A stretch of DNA of 64,000 nucleotides from Nipponacmea schrenckii (lineage: Eukaryota; Mollusca; Gastropoda; Lottiidae): the NCBI GenBank assembly GCA_030562195.1, contig CM060200.1, positions 39,529,084 to 39,593,083 on the forward strand. Reading direction: 5' to 3'. Below, in pieces: positions 1 to 12,523 of this stretch (positions within the stretch are counted from its first letter, which is position 1; the number at the start of each line of letters is the position of its first letter). Position numbers and translations under genes: made by a program. A model generated the notes under the pieces. It made no database searches, was not told the origin of the DNA, and saw only the letters and a program-made list of their open reading frames with translations.

Positions 1-28
1 ATTAATAATTAATAATTAATAATTAATA

Positions 29-63
<35 letters not shown>

Positions 64-112
64 TATAATAAATAATAAATAATAATAATAATAATAAATA
101 AACTATTAACAT
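1..112. repeat. AAT/ATT trinucleotide microsatellite
   Basis: The window opens in a run of att/aat triplets with occasional interruptions (aaatt, aataaataa). The repeat probably extends beyond the left edge. No other signal is visible in it. Confidence 0.9.
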
Positions 113-116
113 GGGC

Positions 117-320
117 CAAAATTAATGAATGAAATGAAAGGGGTTTTACGTCCTTCTCGACTGCACCTAACGTGCTAATAAAGACGGCCGACATCATGCA
201 GTGTGCATTGTGGGAAATTGTGTCAGAGCAGCGTCATAAGCCTATACCCATTTCCGATTTCTAACTGTCGAGGGATCTTTAACGTGCACAGCCTGAAGCA
301 TACTGAGCCTCGTTTTATTT
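117..320 (-). mobile_element. SINE 3' region, reverse orientation
   Basis: Read on the minus strand, this segment ends with the cattcatttcatt-type tail preceded by a block containing gacgtaaaac, cttattagc and a conserved stretch around gcacactgcatga. The same blocks occur in the same order at 45225-45402, 53225-53395 and 53887-53951. The family begins with a tRNA-like head at 52987, so this is most likely a 5'-truncated copy of a tRNA-derived SINE. No target-site duplication was found, and the 5' boundary (about 320) is approximate. Confidence 0.55.
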
Positions 321-330
321 TTATCTAATC

Positions 331-2210
331 CGTACGACTAGTCCAACATAGAAAAGACATGGTCCTGTCTAACATTCAGTCTGAGGGGCGATAAAAAAGT
401 GATTGACTTCCGTATATGAAGTTCGTTAGCTGCTACCAATGTATTTCCAAACTTCTGCCTTCGATTTCGGATAGTTATATTTGCATTAAATTAATGTCGT
501 GACGTAGTATGTCACTGTTAGCGTGTGAAGAAAGTCGCCATTAGCGTAGAGTCAGGTACCGTACTGTTGGCGCCAAGAATCGCCGTTGAGAATTGAGAAT
601 GAATTATATGAGCGTCTTTACATCTCCATAAACGCAGTAGAACTTTTTATTTTCCTCGTGTTTTCTTCCCTTTGTCGTCGACTAAGTATATTTTTAGTCA
701 CCTTAAGATTGGAAATGGTCATATTCCTGTGTAACTGGTCCATTATAGATACCGGAAGTTGAAAATAAAGATGTCATACGAGTCATTAGAGGCAACTGGA
801 AAGTTAAAAAATTTAAAATCAACTTACCGTTTGTGAAGTAAAACTATTTAACGAATGTTACTTGCAGTTTCAAAGAACTTATTAGTACATGCTGTCTCGG
901 AATTATCTTTAAGAGTTATCATCACATGAAGAAAACGCCTACTTTAAAGTTGTTTTGTTTTAATAATCGAGCTACAACGACACAATGACACAGAGTTGTC
1001 CTTTATGTAACAAGCCAGAGCATAAGGAATCCCGAGATTTACGAATAAATGAGATATATAAAAGATTCTACCACTTTTCTGTAGACCTTTTTCAGATTAT
1101 TGGTAATCGAAGGTAAAGTTCAAAAGACTAAAACCGCCTCATACCATTCCACACCGAAATTCTTTACTTCACATCATGTCTAGATTAAATGAAGTATACT
1201 GGAAAGCGTAAATTACATTTATATCCAACAGTGCTGTATAGTTTCCATTTATAACCAAGTTGTACACCTGCTTATCTATCTTCACTTTGTTTTAAGTTAT
1301 AACTATTTTAATCTAACATTTCCCACATTTGACGTTTGAAATACTCTCCAACTATTTATGAGTCAAGGATTCGTTTCTAAACTTTATGATGAAAAAATAT
1401 AAAATACGTCGTCATCCATTATTTTTGATTGATCGAATACATGTACATGTAATATAACTTATATAGACATTACTAAACGAACTATATGTAGACTAAATAG
1501 CACAGCATACTCTCGAAAAACTCTATATCAACGATAAACATTAAGTGGGTTATGCAGCTGGACAATAATAGTACCCGATATTTCGTAAGATGCCAGACAA
1601 ACTAGGAACTTAGTTTTATATTGACCCTGGTAGGTGTATGTCGCTTGTCGCATGAGGACAACTGACACCTCAATTAACAAAAACAGGGCAAAACAAACAG
1701 AACTTACGATATGAGTGCAGCAGTATACAGGTGTAGAATTTATCGAGATACACCATGACATAACTGGTCTTAAGACTCATGGTGGAACTGGGACCTAGTC
1801 TTGGCATCGGTTTTCCAGATAGTAAAATGTTAAAAGCACCAAATGTTTTTAACCCAAGAAAGAGTTCGATCTGATATATACTCTTAAAGCATCAGGAACA
1901 GACAATATTAAAATTTACATTATGTATGTTATTTCGTAATGTCAGAATAAGAAACCTCATTCTTATGCATATCTTCCTTCAGAAATCAGTTACAATGAAT
2001 TTCTCACAATGTCTTCAAGATTTTTTCTAATTAAAAAAATATGATATAATATTATTACTAATAATTCTTTGTCCAATTAAATTGGAAGAATTGAAATATA
2101 ATATTAATGACACCGACTTAAATCACAGACAAAACGGAGCCCGGAGCACTTTACAGAAACGATAAAACTAGATTTTTCTGATATATGATTAGTCTCCACG
2201 CCCAGTAAGA
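331..2210. other. unassigned AT-rich sequence
   Basis: I see no gene here. Open frames are short and shaped by AT-rich composition, including one of 77 codons on the minus strand at 1528-1761 that resembles no family I know. A small imperfect palindrome centred on tccaattaaattgga lies near 2064-2094. Confidence 0.6.
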
Positions 2211-2214
2211 CAGA

Positions 2215-2435
2215 GTACGGTGTTCGGTGTGATGCGAGGTGTTTAGCCCGATGCACTGTGTTCGGTGTGATTTAAGGTGTTTAGTCCGATGTACGGTGTT
2301 TGTTGTGATGTAAGATGTTAAGCCCGATGTACGGTGTGATGTAAGGTTTTAAGCCCAATGTACGGTGTGATGTAAGGTGTTTAGCCCGATATACGGTGTG
2401 ATGTAGAGTGTTTAACCCGATGTACGGCGCTGGAT
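2215..2435. repeat. ~31-bp minisatellite, about 6-7 copies
   Basis: Degenerate tandem copies of a unit close to gtacggtgtgatgtaaggtg followed by tttagcccgat (31 bp). Some copies are lengthened by an additional gtgttcg or gtttgtt. Successive copies show single-base changes and small indels (gcgaggtg, taagatg, taaggttt). A reading frame crossing it on the minus strand (2281-2529) is a by-product of the repeat. Confidence 0.8.
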
Positions 2436-2439
2436 AATC

Positions 2440-3985
2440 GATACAGAGTAAAAGAGATAAATCTAACGCCACATAACTCATCTTATGCCAAAAACCTTCT
2501 ATTCTTGGCTTGCCAAGGATCATTATCATTTTTACTGCTTCCGGTTAAATTGGGTCATGTTATCCTAAAAGCATCTTTAAGATGACCTTATGACTCTGCA
2601 TAAATTATAAGACTTTAATAGTGACAAGTATGTCAATAGTTGTACACAATTTATGGCAATTTGATGTTTTTGTAATTTATCAAAGTCGTGTATTATTTAC
2701 TATTGGTATATTACCTTGTATTTTTGACAAGTTGAAACATGATAGGGTTTTGTTGTATTACTGTCGATGTAATAAATGTGATTTGTTAACACAACATTCT
2801 ACTTTATGATGTCCTATCCATTACAAATCAATAAGTTAATAAATTTATTAGTGGACCAGATCGACAAGCGATAATATTTCAACATGTAAGCACTAGACTC
2901 CTTCAAGCTCAAACCGAAAAATTTTGCAACATTTGACACCTTGAAAACTGTCAGTAACAATACATAAACGCAAACGCAAAAGCAGAAAAAAAATATATCT
3001 CACTGAACCATTATTTGCGTTTACAGGGGTGTTGACTGTGATTTAAAAACAAATGTAGGAAATTTGATTTCTATTCCCCTTACTCACTATTTTTCTATCA
3101 TATTTTCAATAAACCAGTTATGCACTCTGGCGTTTATGTTAGATAAATTGTAGTTTGTTACGTGACAAAATCTCAGATTTGTGGTAAATTTAAATAACCG
3201 ATTATGTAAAATACTGCTAAAATATCTAAGGCTATTATCACTAGTTTCCGGTTGAAATAACTGAATTTTCTGAATATTGTAAAATTGAAGATAATTTGTT
3301 GCGATGTCGACACCCGTACGTTACATCTTTTTTACGTGCAATCTGAAACACTCGTGGTCTCATTAGAATAACTTGTTGAGATAGAAAGAGCTCAATTGGC
3401 ACGATGTTTTTCACAGATCATTTGTGTTACCTCTGTCTGAACTGAAGTTAAGTGGAGGCAATAATCTATATCTCGGGAAGTCCATTGATGAAGCCTCTTG
3501 ATAGTCATTTCCGTAATTGCGTGATAGAAAGCAGTGATCCAATATAATTTGTCTAAACGCTATACGGTTAGTGTCACATTGCCATTACTTCTCTTAAACA
3601 AAACAACAGACCTTAAACAAGAAGTAGTATCAGCATATTATCACACATAAACAGCCACTTAAACTCTCGTAAAAGGGGAATAATCGAAGAAAAGGGAAAG
3701 TATTGGCGAAATCTGTAAAGTTATAGATGTATAACAAAACCAATTTCGCTGTAAGATTGCAGTTGAATCACTAATTATTCTAAAATATCAGCCATGACAG
3801 TTCGATGTATGTATTCTATGATTCATTGTATATGGTATGCGCGCAATTCTCAAATTCAGACTACATCACTAGCATTGTTTGTTTATTATTAGAGAGCTGC
3901 ACGGTTCCCGGTCTTGATTGGAATGGATCTCGAGGGAATCTAATTGCGCAATTTACATATTTAATGATCATATGTCTGTGATATT
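2440..3985. other. unassigned AT-rich sequence
   Basis: No coding region, RNA gene or clear repeat was recognised. Reading frames reach only about 60-80 codons and show no family similarity. Confidence 0.6.
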
Positions 3986-3990
3986 TTTTT

Positions 3991-4187
3991 AAAACTTTGT
4001 AAGAAAAAATAACAATATCTCACGATCATGCTAGCTAAAGGCGTCTATTTTAGCAACAAAAAGATTGTGTATATAACCAACAAGTACAAAAACTTTGTAA
4101 GAAAAAAAGCAATATCCTAGGATCATGCTAACTAAAGGCGTCTATTTTAGCAACATAACGATTGGGAATATAACCATAAAGTACATG
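3991..4187. repeat. 98-bp tandem duplication (two copies)
   Basis: Two adjacent copies of a 98-bp unit, starting with aaaactttgtaagaaaaaa at 3991 and 4089, both run through ggatcatgct/cgatcatgct, aaaggcgtctattttagcaa and ataacca. They differ at roughly ten positions, so the duplication is not recent. No coding potential is evident. Confidence 0.85.
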
Positions 4188-4878
4188 TAATAAAGTCTAG
4201 TTTTCTATTCACAAAATACCATTCTCCCAGATACGACCACGGTCTCCAATCTCATGCTTTTATCCATTGAACATCTAACGTAGTTGAAGCGTTATTTAAC
4301 TCTGCTGAGACCTAGGTGTATTGCTGTTGTGGCAATAAATAGCGAATCTATAAAAGGTTTACTTATTACTTTTAATTAACTGTTAATTAAGATAAACATG
4401 CTCGATTAGCGGTCGCTTAGAGCCAAATTGACTTTATTAATAGTTAAATACTGGGTGATATGCTTCAAAATAATCGCTTTACGGTGAAGAGACACGCATG
4501 GTCTTAGTCGGACCAAAGTTGTGTCATGAGTTTCACGAGTTTGCAGACTAGAAAGCTTTGATGTCATAAACCTGTCGACAACGCGATAATCTTAGTGTGA
4601 AACACCGGCACATGTGAGATTTTACTCAAGACTCCAGCCAGCGACAAAATTCAGCAACCAAGACTGTTGGCGTGCAGCACACATAAATCATAATTGTATG
4701 TACTCTGGGATTCTATTAGGTTGGTATATGACTGCCCCAATATTCATCTCTAATTGCAAGACAATCTGGCAGACAAAAAGACCAAAAAGGCAACGTTTTA
4801 TCAAGACGACTTATGATCCAGTATTTTTAGCCCAGGTTCACATGTTGAGCCATGGTAGAAAGACAGTGTTTGGGGTTT

Positions 4879-5105
4879 TATAGCACAGCGGATAGAGTGT
4901 TGGTTCTATACGTCATGACGTCTTTTGCTTGCATACGTTGAAAATATCGGACGTGAGTTCTAATCTCAATCGGAGTGTGAAAGTCCGATGACCTTGAAAA
5001 GTTATCACTCAAAATTAAAGTCAACTCAGCTTTAAATGAGTACGGATAATCCAGAAAAGATCAACGCCGAGAGTTTGGCCTTGGACTAGCTGGTAGAAAG
5101 GAAGG
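4879..5105 (+). mobile_element. tRNA-derived SINE-like element (family B)
   Basis: The element begins with tatagcacagcggatagagt, resembling a tRNA A-box region. It continues through cgtgagttctaatctc, which looks like a decayed tRNA B box (GGTTCRANYC). A non-tRNA body follows, containing gaccttgaa, gtacggataatcc and gtttggcc. The same order of blocks recurs at 51618-51925. Ends were set from the similarity between the two copies; no clear target-site duplication was found. A head derived from a tRNA is inferred from the box motifs only. Confidence 0.6.
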
Positions 5106-5109
5106 ATCC

Positions 5110-6655
5110 CTGTCACGGCAGACTTGTCCAAAGCCAACCATTGTGGTCTAGGTTATCGCCAGCTGTGCCGATGAAATTATAAACAAAGAGACATTTGTGT
5201 ATGACAGGATAACGGATTTTGCATTAGAAAATACAATGACTTAGTTTGCGCCCACACTTTCTTCAAATCTTCAGGGAATTACGAGTAAAACACAAACAGT
5301 AAAATGACTTTACAATGAATTGGAAAAACACTTGGTTAGCAAGAATTTGAATTTAAACAGAACCAATGCCCATAACGTAAATCAGTTTATTTCTCCCAAA
5401 GAGATATGATATTACCGTTAAGTTACGGTATATTACGTCATTCATGCCAGATTTAAAAATTTAAATGATAATTGCCGGCCAATGTATATTCATTGACAAA
5501 TGATATTTGCAATCGTGACGCCATAGTTTGATCCTCAGGGAATCGCAGTGGAGGAGATAAAGGAAAAATGTCTCTGATTCATCTCATACAATATCAATTA
5601 GAAGGCTAAAACAATGCTCAATATGCGATGATAAAATTCCAGAATCGAAGATACCGATTTTAAGCATTACACGATAATAAATGATTGGCATATTCATAGA
5701 ATTCTTATTGCAGTATGACGAATCTAAGTTACAGGGCTTGTAAATAGCACCAGAGAGTCATTATTGAAATCTAAATTACAAAGGAGTTCAATGTTCTTTT
5801 ACTTCACGATACATTCTGGGTGAATTTTGAATATTGAAGTGTTTTGTGCACTTTATATAAATTTGTTCTTGTAACAATAAAGCATTGTTTTAAAACATTA
5901 ATAGCCAAAACATTGATTTATCTTGAGAACTATTTGCAGCGTCATTATTTTATCTAATGACGACACGTGTAAATAGTGTTGAAACGTTACGTTCTTCATA
6001 TTATTAAAGGAATACTACCTTTGAGATTGGACATACGATTTACAGTCTCAAATTTGGTTATTTAGTGTACATATTCATCAGTTATTTAATAGGATCACTA
6101 AATAAAACGATATTCCATTAAGTAGATTATTTTTTAAAACCACTCTAAGGTAACCCACTAATAGACAAAGACACGTTTAAGCCATTTCATATGTGTTTAC
6201 CGTTAAAGAAGCATGCTTGTTCTTATACATGTAAATACTACGTATCTTGTGACTGTGAGAAAAGTGATATTTTCTAATAACGTGCTTTATCCAAATTACA
6301 TCTCACTTTGTACCGCAGTGTGGAATTATTAGACTTCGTGTGTTTAGGCTATTTATCACAAGTTATTTTGTTTTTATCTGGTGTAGGTCTATCTATCATA
6401 CAATTTACCTTATCAAAGTGATCAAACAAACATAAACATTGAAAACAAACATGAAATGTTCGAGTTTTAAAATATCATATTGAATGGTGATAAATCTCGT
6501 CAGTGATCATGCGAGTATTGTCGTTTATAGCACTTTAGATAGAAACAGAAACTGAAACAATTTGATACTCAAACTTCAAAAGTTGTTTAATAAAACTCAT
6601 ATCTTTTTTCCTGAATGTATGGTTTTTTTTAAATACATTTAAATGGACTTTGACC
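5110..6655. other. unassigned AT-rich sequence
   Basis: No gene or recognisable element. Short frames only. A local word gttacggtatattacgtca near 5420 is weakly palindromic. Confidence 0.55.
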
Positions 6656-6679
6656 ATGGTAAGTGGTGGCAGATTCTCT

Positions 6680-6855
6680 TTTGCATCTTATGGTCTAATG
6701 AAGGCAAAACCATGCAGTGTGCAACGAAGGAAATTTTGCCAGGAAAGAGCATTAGCCTACTCTTTTTGTGATTCCAGCTGTCGAAGGATATTTAACGTGA
6801 AAGATTTGTTCGGCGGCTGTAGAGCTTATTTCCTTTTTTATTTTCTTTGTAACAA
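6680..6855 (-). mobile_element. SINE fragment, reverse orientation
   Basis: On the minus strand this matches the body of the ATTC-tailed SINE seen at 45225-45402. Shared blocks include the conserved stretch around cgacag near tggaa, the word agagtaggct and the following caaaatttcc and gcacactgcatg. It is a degraded copy lacking a clear tail and target-site duplication. The 84-codon frame running across it (6650-6904, + strand) is explained by this repeat and is not a gene. Confidence 0.5.
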
Positions 6856-6859
6856 GATT

Positions 6860-9040
6860 TATCGTATGGATTTTGAAAAGAAATTGACAAATGAAAATTT
6901 TTAAAGAGACAAAAATTGAATTTTTTTTAATCGCATTGGATTGATCTGAAATTTACAGGATAATGAGAGAATGCCACAACAAATAAAAATATCTCATCAG
7001 AAGTTTCGAATCACTTCTGTTTTTTGCGTGGGGACTTCTGGTTTCTCAAAATCAACATTGCTTACAGTGAAGTTCAAAAATGTAAAGAAAACAGTATAGT
7101 ATTATCTATTATGAATAATTTGAACCCCCTAAGAAGAAAAAATACAAATTGTAAGTCACACATGAGCCGAGTGGTGCATTTTAGTCAAAGGTAAATAAGT
7201 CCGCTCCGTTTGAATTTTTTTGAAAATTCGAAAGTCTACATTGAATGACCTTGACCTTCAATGACCTTTAAATTTTCAATATAGAATGACCTCAGCTATT
7301 CATAGGTATGCTTATATTGGTTGACAAACTTTCACTTCCGGTTTTATTGACTCGAGATTAACACTTATCACAACTTGGACGACTAACATACACAAAGGGT
7401 TGAGTTTATTATACATATCTCGGAAAGTTAAACGTGGACTAAAGGCAAAGTAAGAAATTTGATTTCAAGCACATTACAAAGAAATAAAAAAAAGAAGCTG
7501 TATGTGATATAATTCTTAAAAGCAAAAAAAAAAACCCAAAAAACCAAGATCAAAATAAATTGAAAAATTGAAAAGTTAGTCTTTGAAAATAAAAGCGGTT
7601 GAGAGAAAGGGTATTCAAGTACAAAAGGGCCTTAAAGCGATGGGGCTAACTGTCGTATGCCACGCATAAGGCTGTACTAAGCTCTAGTTCTAGCTTTATA
7701 TGTTTTATGTTGTTGCAAACAAACAAATTTGTGTATGAACAAAAAAATAACTTACAAATACATTAGTATCTAATGCTTATTCACCATTTGTTTGCATCAC
7801 ACAATCTTAGCATTTAAGAAATTTTCTTGGTTGTTGGTTTCATCAAACGGATGAAAGTTCAAGAAGCTGGTCTTTAGACCCTAAAGTCATGAATTATAAA
7901 TAAAACATTTGGTCTGAATTTAATTTTAGACTGTTTAGTTGATTTTAGTCTCAATATAAAACATGAATCATTTAAAACTAGAAATTTTAAAAGAAAAATA
8001 GGAAAAAATCGATAAATTCTTTTGTTTGACAAAGGCTTCTGAGACAAAAAAAAAATAATAATGATGTTTTCATTATATCAAGTGACTATCAAAGCGTATC
8101 TGTCTAGATTCGTTTCTACTGGTTTTACCTTCCTGTGAAAATGGTCATTAAGTATAATATGTTATAGGTGAATTTTATCACTATTTGTCAAATAATAGTC
8201 ATAAATAATATATAACTTGTATCGCGCGATTCCTTCCTTACTTCGCACTACAGTAAGATGGTCTAAATAACAACGCTGACCGACAAACATAACAGTATCT
8301 ATATAGATTTGATTCAAGACAAATACAGCCTAAAGTGAAAATTAATAAAAATTTCTAGAAATCATAAGATGTCAAATCACTTCTACCTTTAAGTGTAATA
8401 CAGACCACCCCAGGTAGTACTTATTGTCTTATAAGGGACCATTGAATCAGGAGAAGAAACGTCTAAATTTTTCGTACAGAAACGTTTTGCCGGTAGCTAT
8501 TTAGATGTAAATTTATTTAACTTTATTAGTACTTGTATCCAATTAAATTAATCAGCTGAGATCTATTAGAACGTTAATAATTCTAATCAATATTATCAAG
8601 TTCCGTGTTAAGGACAGTAACTTTTAACAGTTAACCAGAAGTGTATACTTTACCAGAAGCTGTGTTATGTCGTTCCAAGTACATTCTAGAGTTGATTTGT
8701 GCACTTTGCTTGGCCATCGACATTTTGCCCCATAGCTTTTAGTCCAGTACTTGGACACCTTTCGACCGATTCTGTGATTTTCAGATCGATGGGATATTCG
8801 GGTTAGTAATTTTGAAATTTTTTGGAAAATGTTTTATAAACAAGGTTTCAATATCAAATAAGAAAGACACGTCTTCTAGCGCAATATGCTTTTTTCAGAT
8901 GAAAACAAAATAGTCATAGTTTGTTCTGCACCCCCTTTCAATTGTTTGAAGGACAGGTTTGCCATTTGACTTGCGTCTGTAATACACAGTCTTCAGAAGT
9001 ACTAAAATAACTATATATGTGTACGAAAATCATATCCCTT
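6860..9040. other. unassigned sequence with a ccggaagt/gaccttgacc-type dispersed motif
   Basis: Mostly featureless. Around 7225-7350 the words tgaccttgaccttcaatgacc and cacttccggtttt occur close together. The same ccggaagt/cttccggttt words are seen at 28550-28920, so both may be remnants of one dispersed repeat. No gene was found. Confidence 0.45.
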
Positions 9041-9046
9041 TCTTAA

Positions 9047-9539
9047 AGGGGCCCAGGCTTGATTTTTAGGGGTCGTTTTGGGCCTTTGTTACATTTAAAC
9101 AGTCCTCAGAAATATTCAAGCTCTGAGAAAATCGCAAAATACCTTGAAATATGCCTCAAACAAAAAATTTCACTTTTCATTTTTTTTCCGTGCTGTACGC
9201 GGCTGGTCTCCAGTCAGTCTGAAAATTGTGTGTCCTGTTGACAAAGTCTACAATTGAAAAAATGCGTTGTAGTCTGTTTATATAGATGACCGCTATTGCA
9301 CGACGGGAAGGATAACTCTTTGATTATCAAGACGAACCGTTTTCCAATATGGCGGGACGTTCATAATTTCTTAAGTCATTATGATTTTTTCAAACACGGA
9401 TAATTATGGATACACATGGATTTAAAGGCTCAAATTTCAAAGGTAAGCTCTGTAGACTATTTCTGATTAGCTAACCAAAAGATTTCATGTGTTTGAGGCT
9501 GTCGGATGATTGTCCGAAACAAATAAAGCCTGGGCCCCT
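9047..9539. mobile_element. 493-bp MITE with TTAA target-site duplication (copy 1)
   Basis: The element has inverted ends, aggggcccaggctt on the left and its complement aagcctgggcccct on the right. It is bounded by TTAA at 9043-9046 and 9540-9543. A second copy at 30119-30607 is highly similar along its whole length. TTAA duplications are the signature of the piggyBac superfamily, so this is probably a non-autonomous piggyBac-type element, although I see no transposase. The 60-codon frame inside (9059-9241) is not conserved in a coding manner and should not be called a gene. Confidence 0.85.
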
Positions 9540-9883
9540 TTAAAAAAAAAATTTAGTTTCTATTTTTATAAAAAGAATTCCTTACTGGAACTTTAAATGT
9601 AAATTTGATTGTATTTCAGAGAAGATCAATTGACTATTGACACCTTACAAAGCTAATTTGTAATGATTTGGAACAAGACCTACCTCAGAGCAAAATAAAG
9701 ATAAACTACTTGTTTATGTTTTGAACCGTTGCACTGGAAACAATAATCTCAAATGACAGATGCAATAGAACGCAATGAATATATTTAACTATTGCAACAG
9801 ATGTTAGTTGTTTTGCTTTATATTTAAAAAGTAAAGGTAAAATCAGCCCGATAATACGAAATGTAAAGTTTTACATAATAGAG

Positions 9884-11606
9884 TATCGTAAATGGATATT
9901 CAACTTGATAATAATCAAAGTAACATATAACAGTATGGTAAATGGATATTCAACTCGATAATAATCAAAGTAACATTTTAACAGTATGGAAAATGGATAT
10001 TCAACTCGATAATAATCAAAGTAACATATAACATTATGGTAAATAGATATTCAACTCGATAATAATCAAAGTAACATATAACATTATGGTAAATGGATAT
10101 TCAACTAGATAATAATCAAAGTAACATATAACAGTATGGTAAATGGATATTCAACTAGATAATAATCAAAGTAACATATAACATTATGCTAAATGGATAT
10201 TCAACTAGATAATAATCAAAGTAACATATAACATTATGGTAAATGGATATTCAACTAGATAATAATCAAAGTAACATATAACATTATGGTAAATGGATAT
10301 TCAACTAGATAATAATCAAAGTAACATATAACAGTATGGTAAATAGGGTATTCAACTCGATAATAATCAAAGGAACATATAACAGTATGGTAAATGGATA
10401 TTCAACTAGATAATAATCAAAGTAACATATAACAGTTTTGGTAAATTTGGGTATTCAACTAGACAATAATCAAAGTAACATATAACAGTATGGTAAATGG
10501 ATATTCAACTTGATAATAATCAAAGTTAAATATAACAGTATGGTAAATGGATATTCAACTCGATAATAATCAAAGTAACATATAACAGTATGGTAAACGG
10601 ATATTCAACTTGATAATGATCAAAGTAACATATAACAGTATAGTAAATGGATATTCAACTCGATAATAATCAAAGTAACATATAACAGTATGGTAAATGG
10701 ATATTCAACTCGATAATAATCAAAGTAACATATAACAGTATGGTAAATGGATATTCAACTCGATAATAATCAAAGTAAGATATAACAGTGTGGTAAATGG
10801 ATATTCAACTAGATAATAATCAAAGTAACATATAACAGTATGGTAAATGGATATTCAACTCGATAATAATCAAAGTAAGATATAACAGTATGGTAAATGG
10901 ATATTCAACTAGATAATAATCAAAGTAAGATATAACAGTGTGGTAAATGGATATTCAAATCGATAATAATCAAAGTAAGATATAACAGTGTGGTAAAAGA
11001 TATTCAACTAGATAATAATCAAAGTAACATATAACAGTATGGTAAATGGATATTCAACTAGATAATAATCAAAGTAACATATAACAGTATGGTAAATGGA
11101 TATTCAACTTGATAATGATCAAAGTAACATATAACAGTACGGTAAATGGATATTCAACTCGATAATAATCAAAGTAAGATATAACAGTGTGGTAAATGGA
11201 TATTCAACTAGATAATAATCAAAGTAACATATAACAGTATGGTAAATGGATATTCAACTAGATAATAATCAAAGTAACATATAACAGTATGGTAAATGGA
11301 TATTCAACTAGATAATAATCAAAGTAATATATAACAGTATGGTAAATGGATATTCAACTAGATAATAATCAACGTAACATATAACAGTATGGTAAATGGA
11401 TATTAAACTCGATAATAATCAAAGTAACATATAACAGTATGGTAAATGGATATTCAACTAGATAAAAATCAAAGTTTAAAATTTTAACAGTGTGGTAAAT
11501 GGATATTCAACTAGATAATAATCAAAGTAATATATAACAGTGTGGTAAATGGATATTCAACTAGATAATAATCAAAGTTACATATAACAGTATGGTAAAT
11601 GGATAT
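9884..11606. repeat. 50-bp minisatellite, about 34 copies
   Basis: Head-to-tail copies of a 50-bp unit containing tatggtaaatggatattcaa, ctNgataataatcaaagtaa and catataacag. The third base of ctNgat is variable (a, c or t) and linked to other variants: cttgat occurs with aatgatc near 10600 and 11110, and taagatataacagtgtgg tends to follow ctcgat. A few copies contain small insertions (atagggta, ttttggtaaatttggg). The array ends where ggatatcc replaces ggatattc. It has no open frame and no CRISPR-like spacer arrangement. Confidence 0.95.
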
Positions 11607-11609
11607 CCT

Positions 11610-12523
11610 AGTCAATGATATACCCAATGTAATGTTCTATGTATATGGATATATACGTAACTCGATAGTAATCTATGTAAGGGAAATTGAATTTATTAAT
11701 TTAACTAATAAAGGAAAGCAGTAAGGATTAACATAGAATTTCTTGACACGTTTTAACATCAGCACGAAAACAAGTGGGTCATGTTACGACTTCTTGTGAA
11801 TTGTTCGTGTGACTCGTGTTTTAAAGGGGTAAAGCATTATTTACGTGTACCAACAACATGTTGCGTGAGGAAATATAAAAAATTAATTTAACCTGATTAA
11901 AAGCCTGGCGTGCGGGCTAAATGAACAGTTAAAGCCCACAGAGAATTACCATTGTAAAAACAGTTCTTTATAAGTGGCGGTAGACCCAACCATGGTTATG
12001 TTTGAAAAAACGTATTTGATACAAATATATTTAGAATTTTTCATTAGCTTTTAAAACAAGCCACAAGCACTAGCCACTAGTATCAGTGTTATTAGATGTA
12101 CCACATTAGAGATAAAAGTACATGGTCAATTTATGGCGGTATAGAAGATCGAGCAAAAATAACCCTTTTTGCGATTCTATCATTTCCATGATAACCATCT
12201 GCAAATCAAATCAAATTGAATATTTTCTTCAAAATATGGAAATATGCTTTCCATAACTATAACCTTTTAGGATATTTTGAATAGTTACTGAGTAGACAAG
12301 AGGCAATAAAAAACAAAAACTGGAATTGTGTGAGTGCAATAAATTAACTACTAGATTAATCTGCATAATCCACATATCGCACTATGAATTTAAAATGTAT
12401 TCTATTTAAATCATAACATGCATTGTTCACAAAGTCAGCAATTATCCTGTTTGAGACAAGTTTCCTGGAAATTAACGTTGCTGTAACATAAACTTAAATT
12501 TAATCATTGCTTTAATCTTTACA
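11610..12523. other. unassigned AT-rich sequence
   Basis: This stretch lies between the 50-bp minisatellite and the large repeat array. No gene or recognised element was seen. Confidence 0.55.

Noticed and set aside
9059..9241. 60-65-codon frame in both TTAA MITEs
   Set aside because: It differs in frame and end between the two copies and has no transposase motif.
9884..11606. CRISPR-like array
   Set aside because: The 50-bp units abut with no unique spacers, and the host is an animal. It is a minisatellite.
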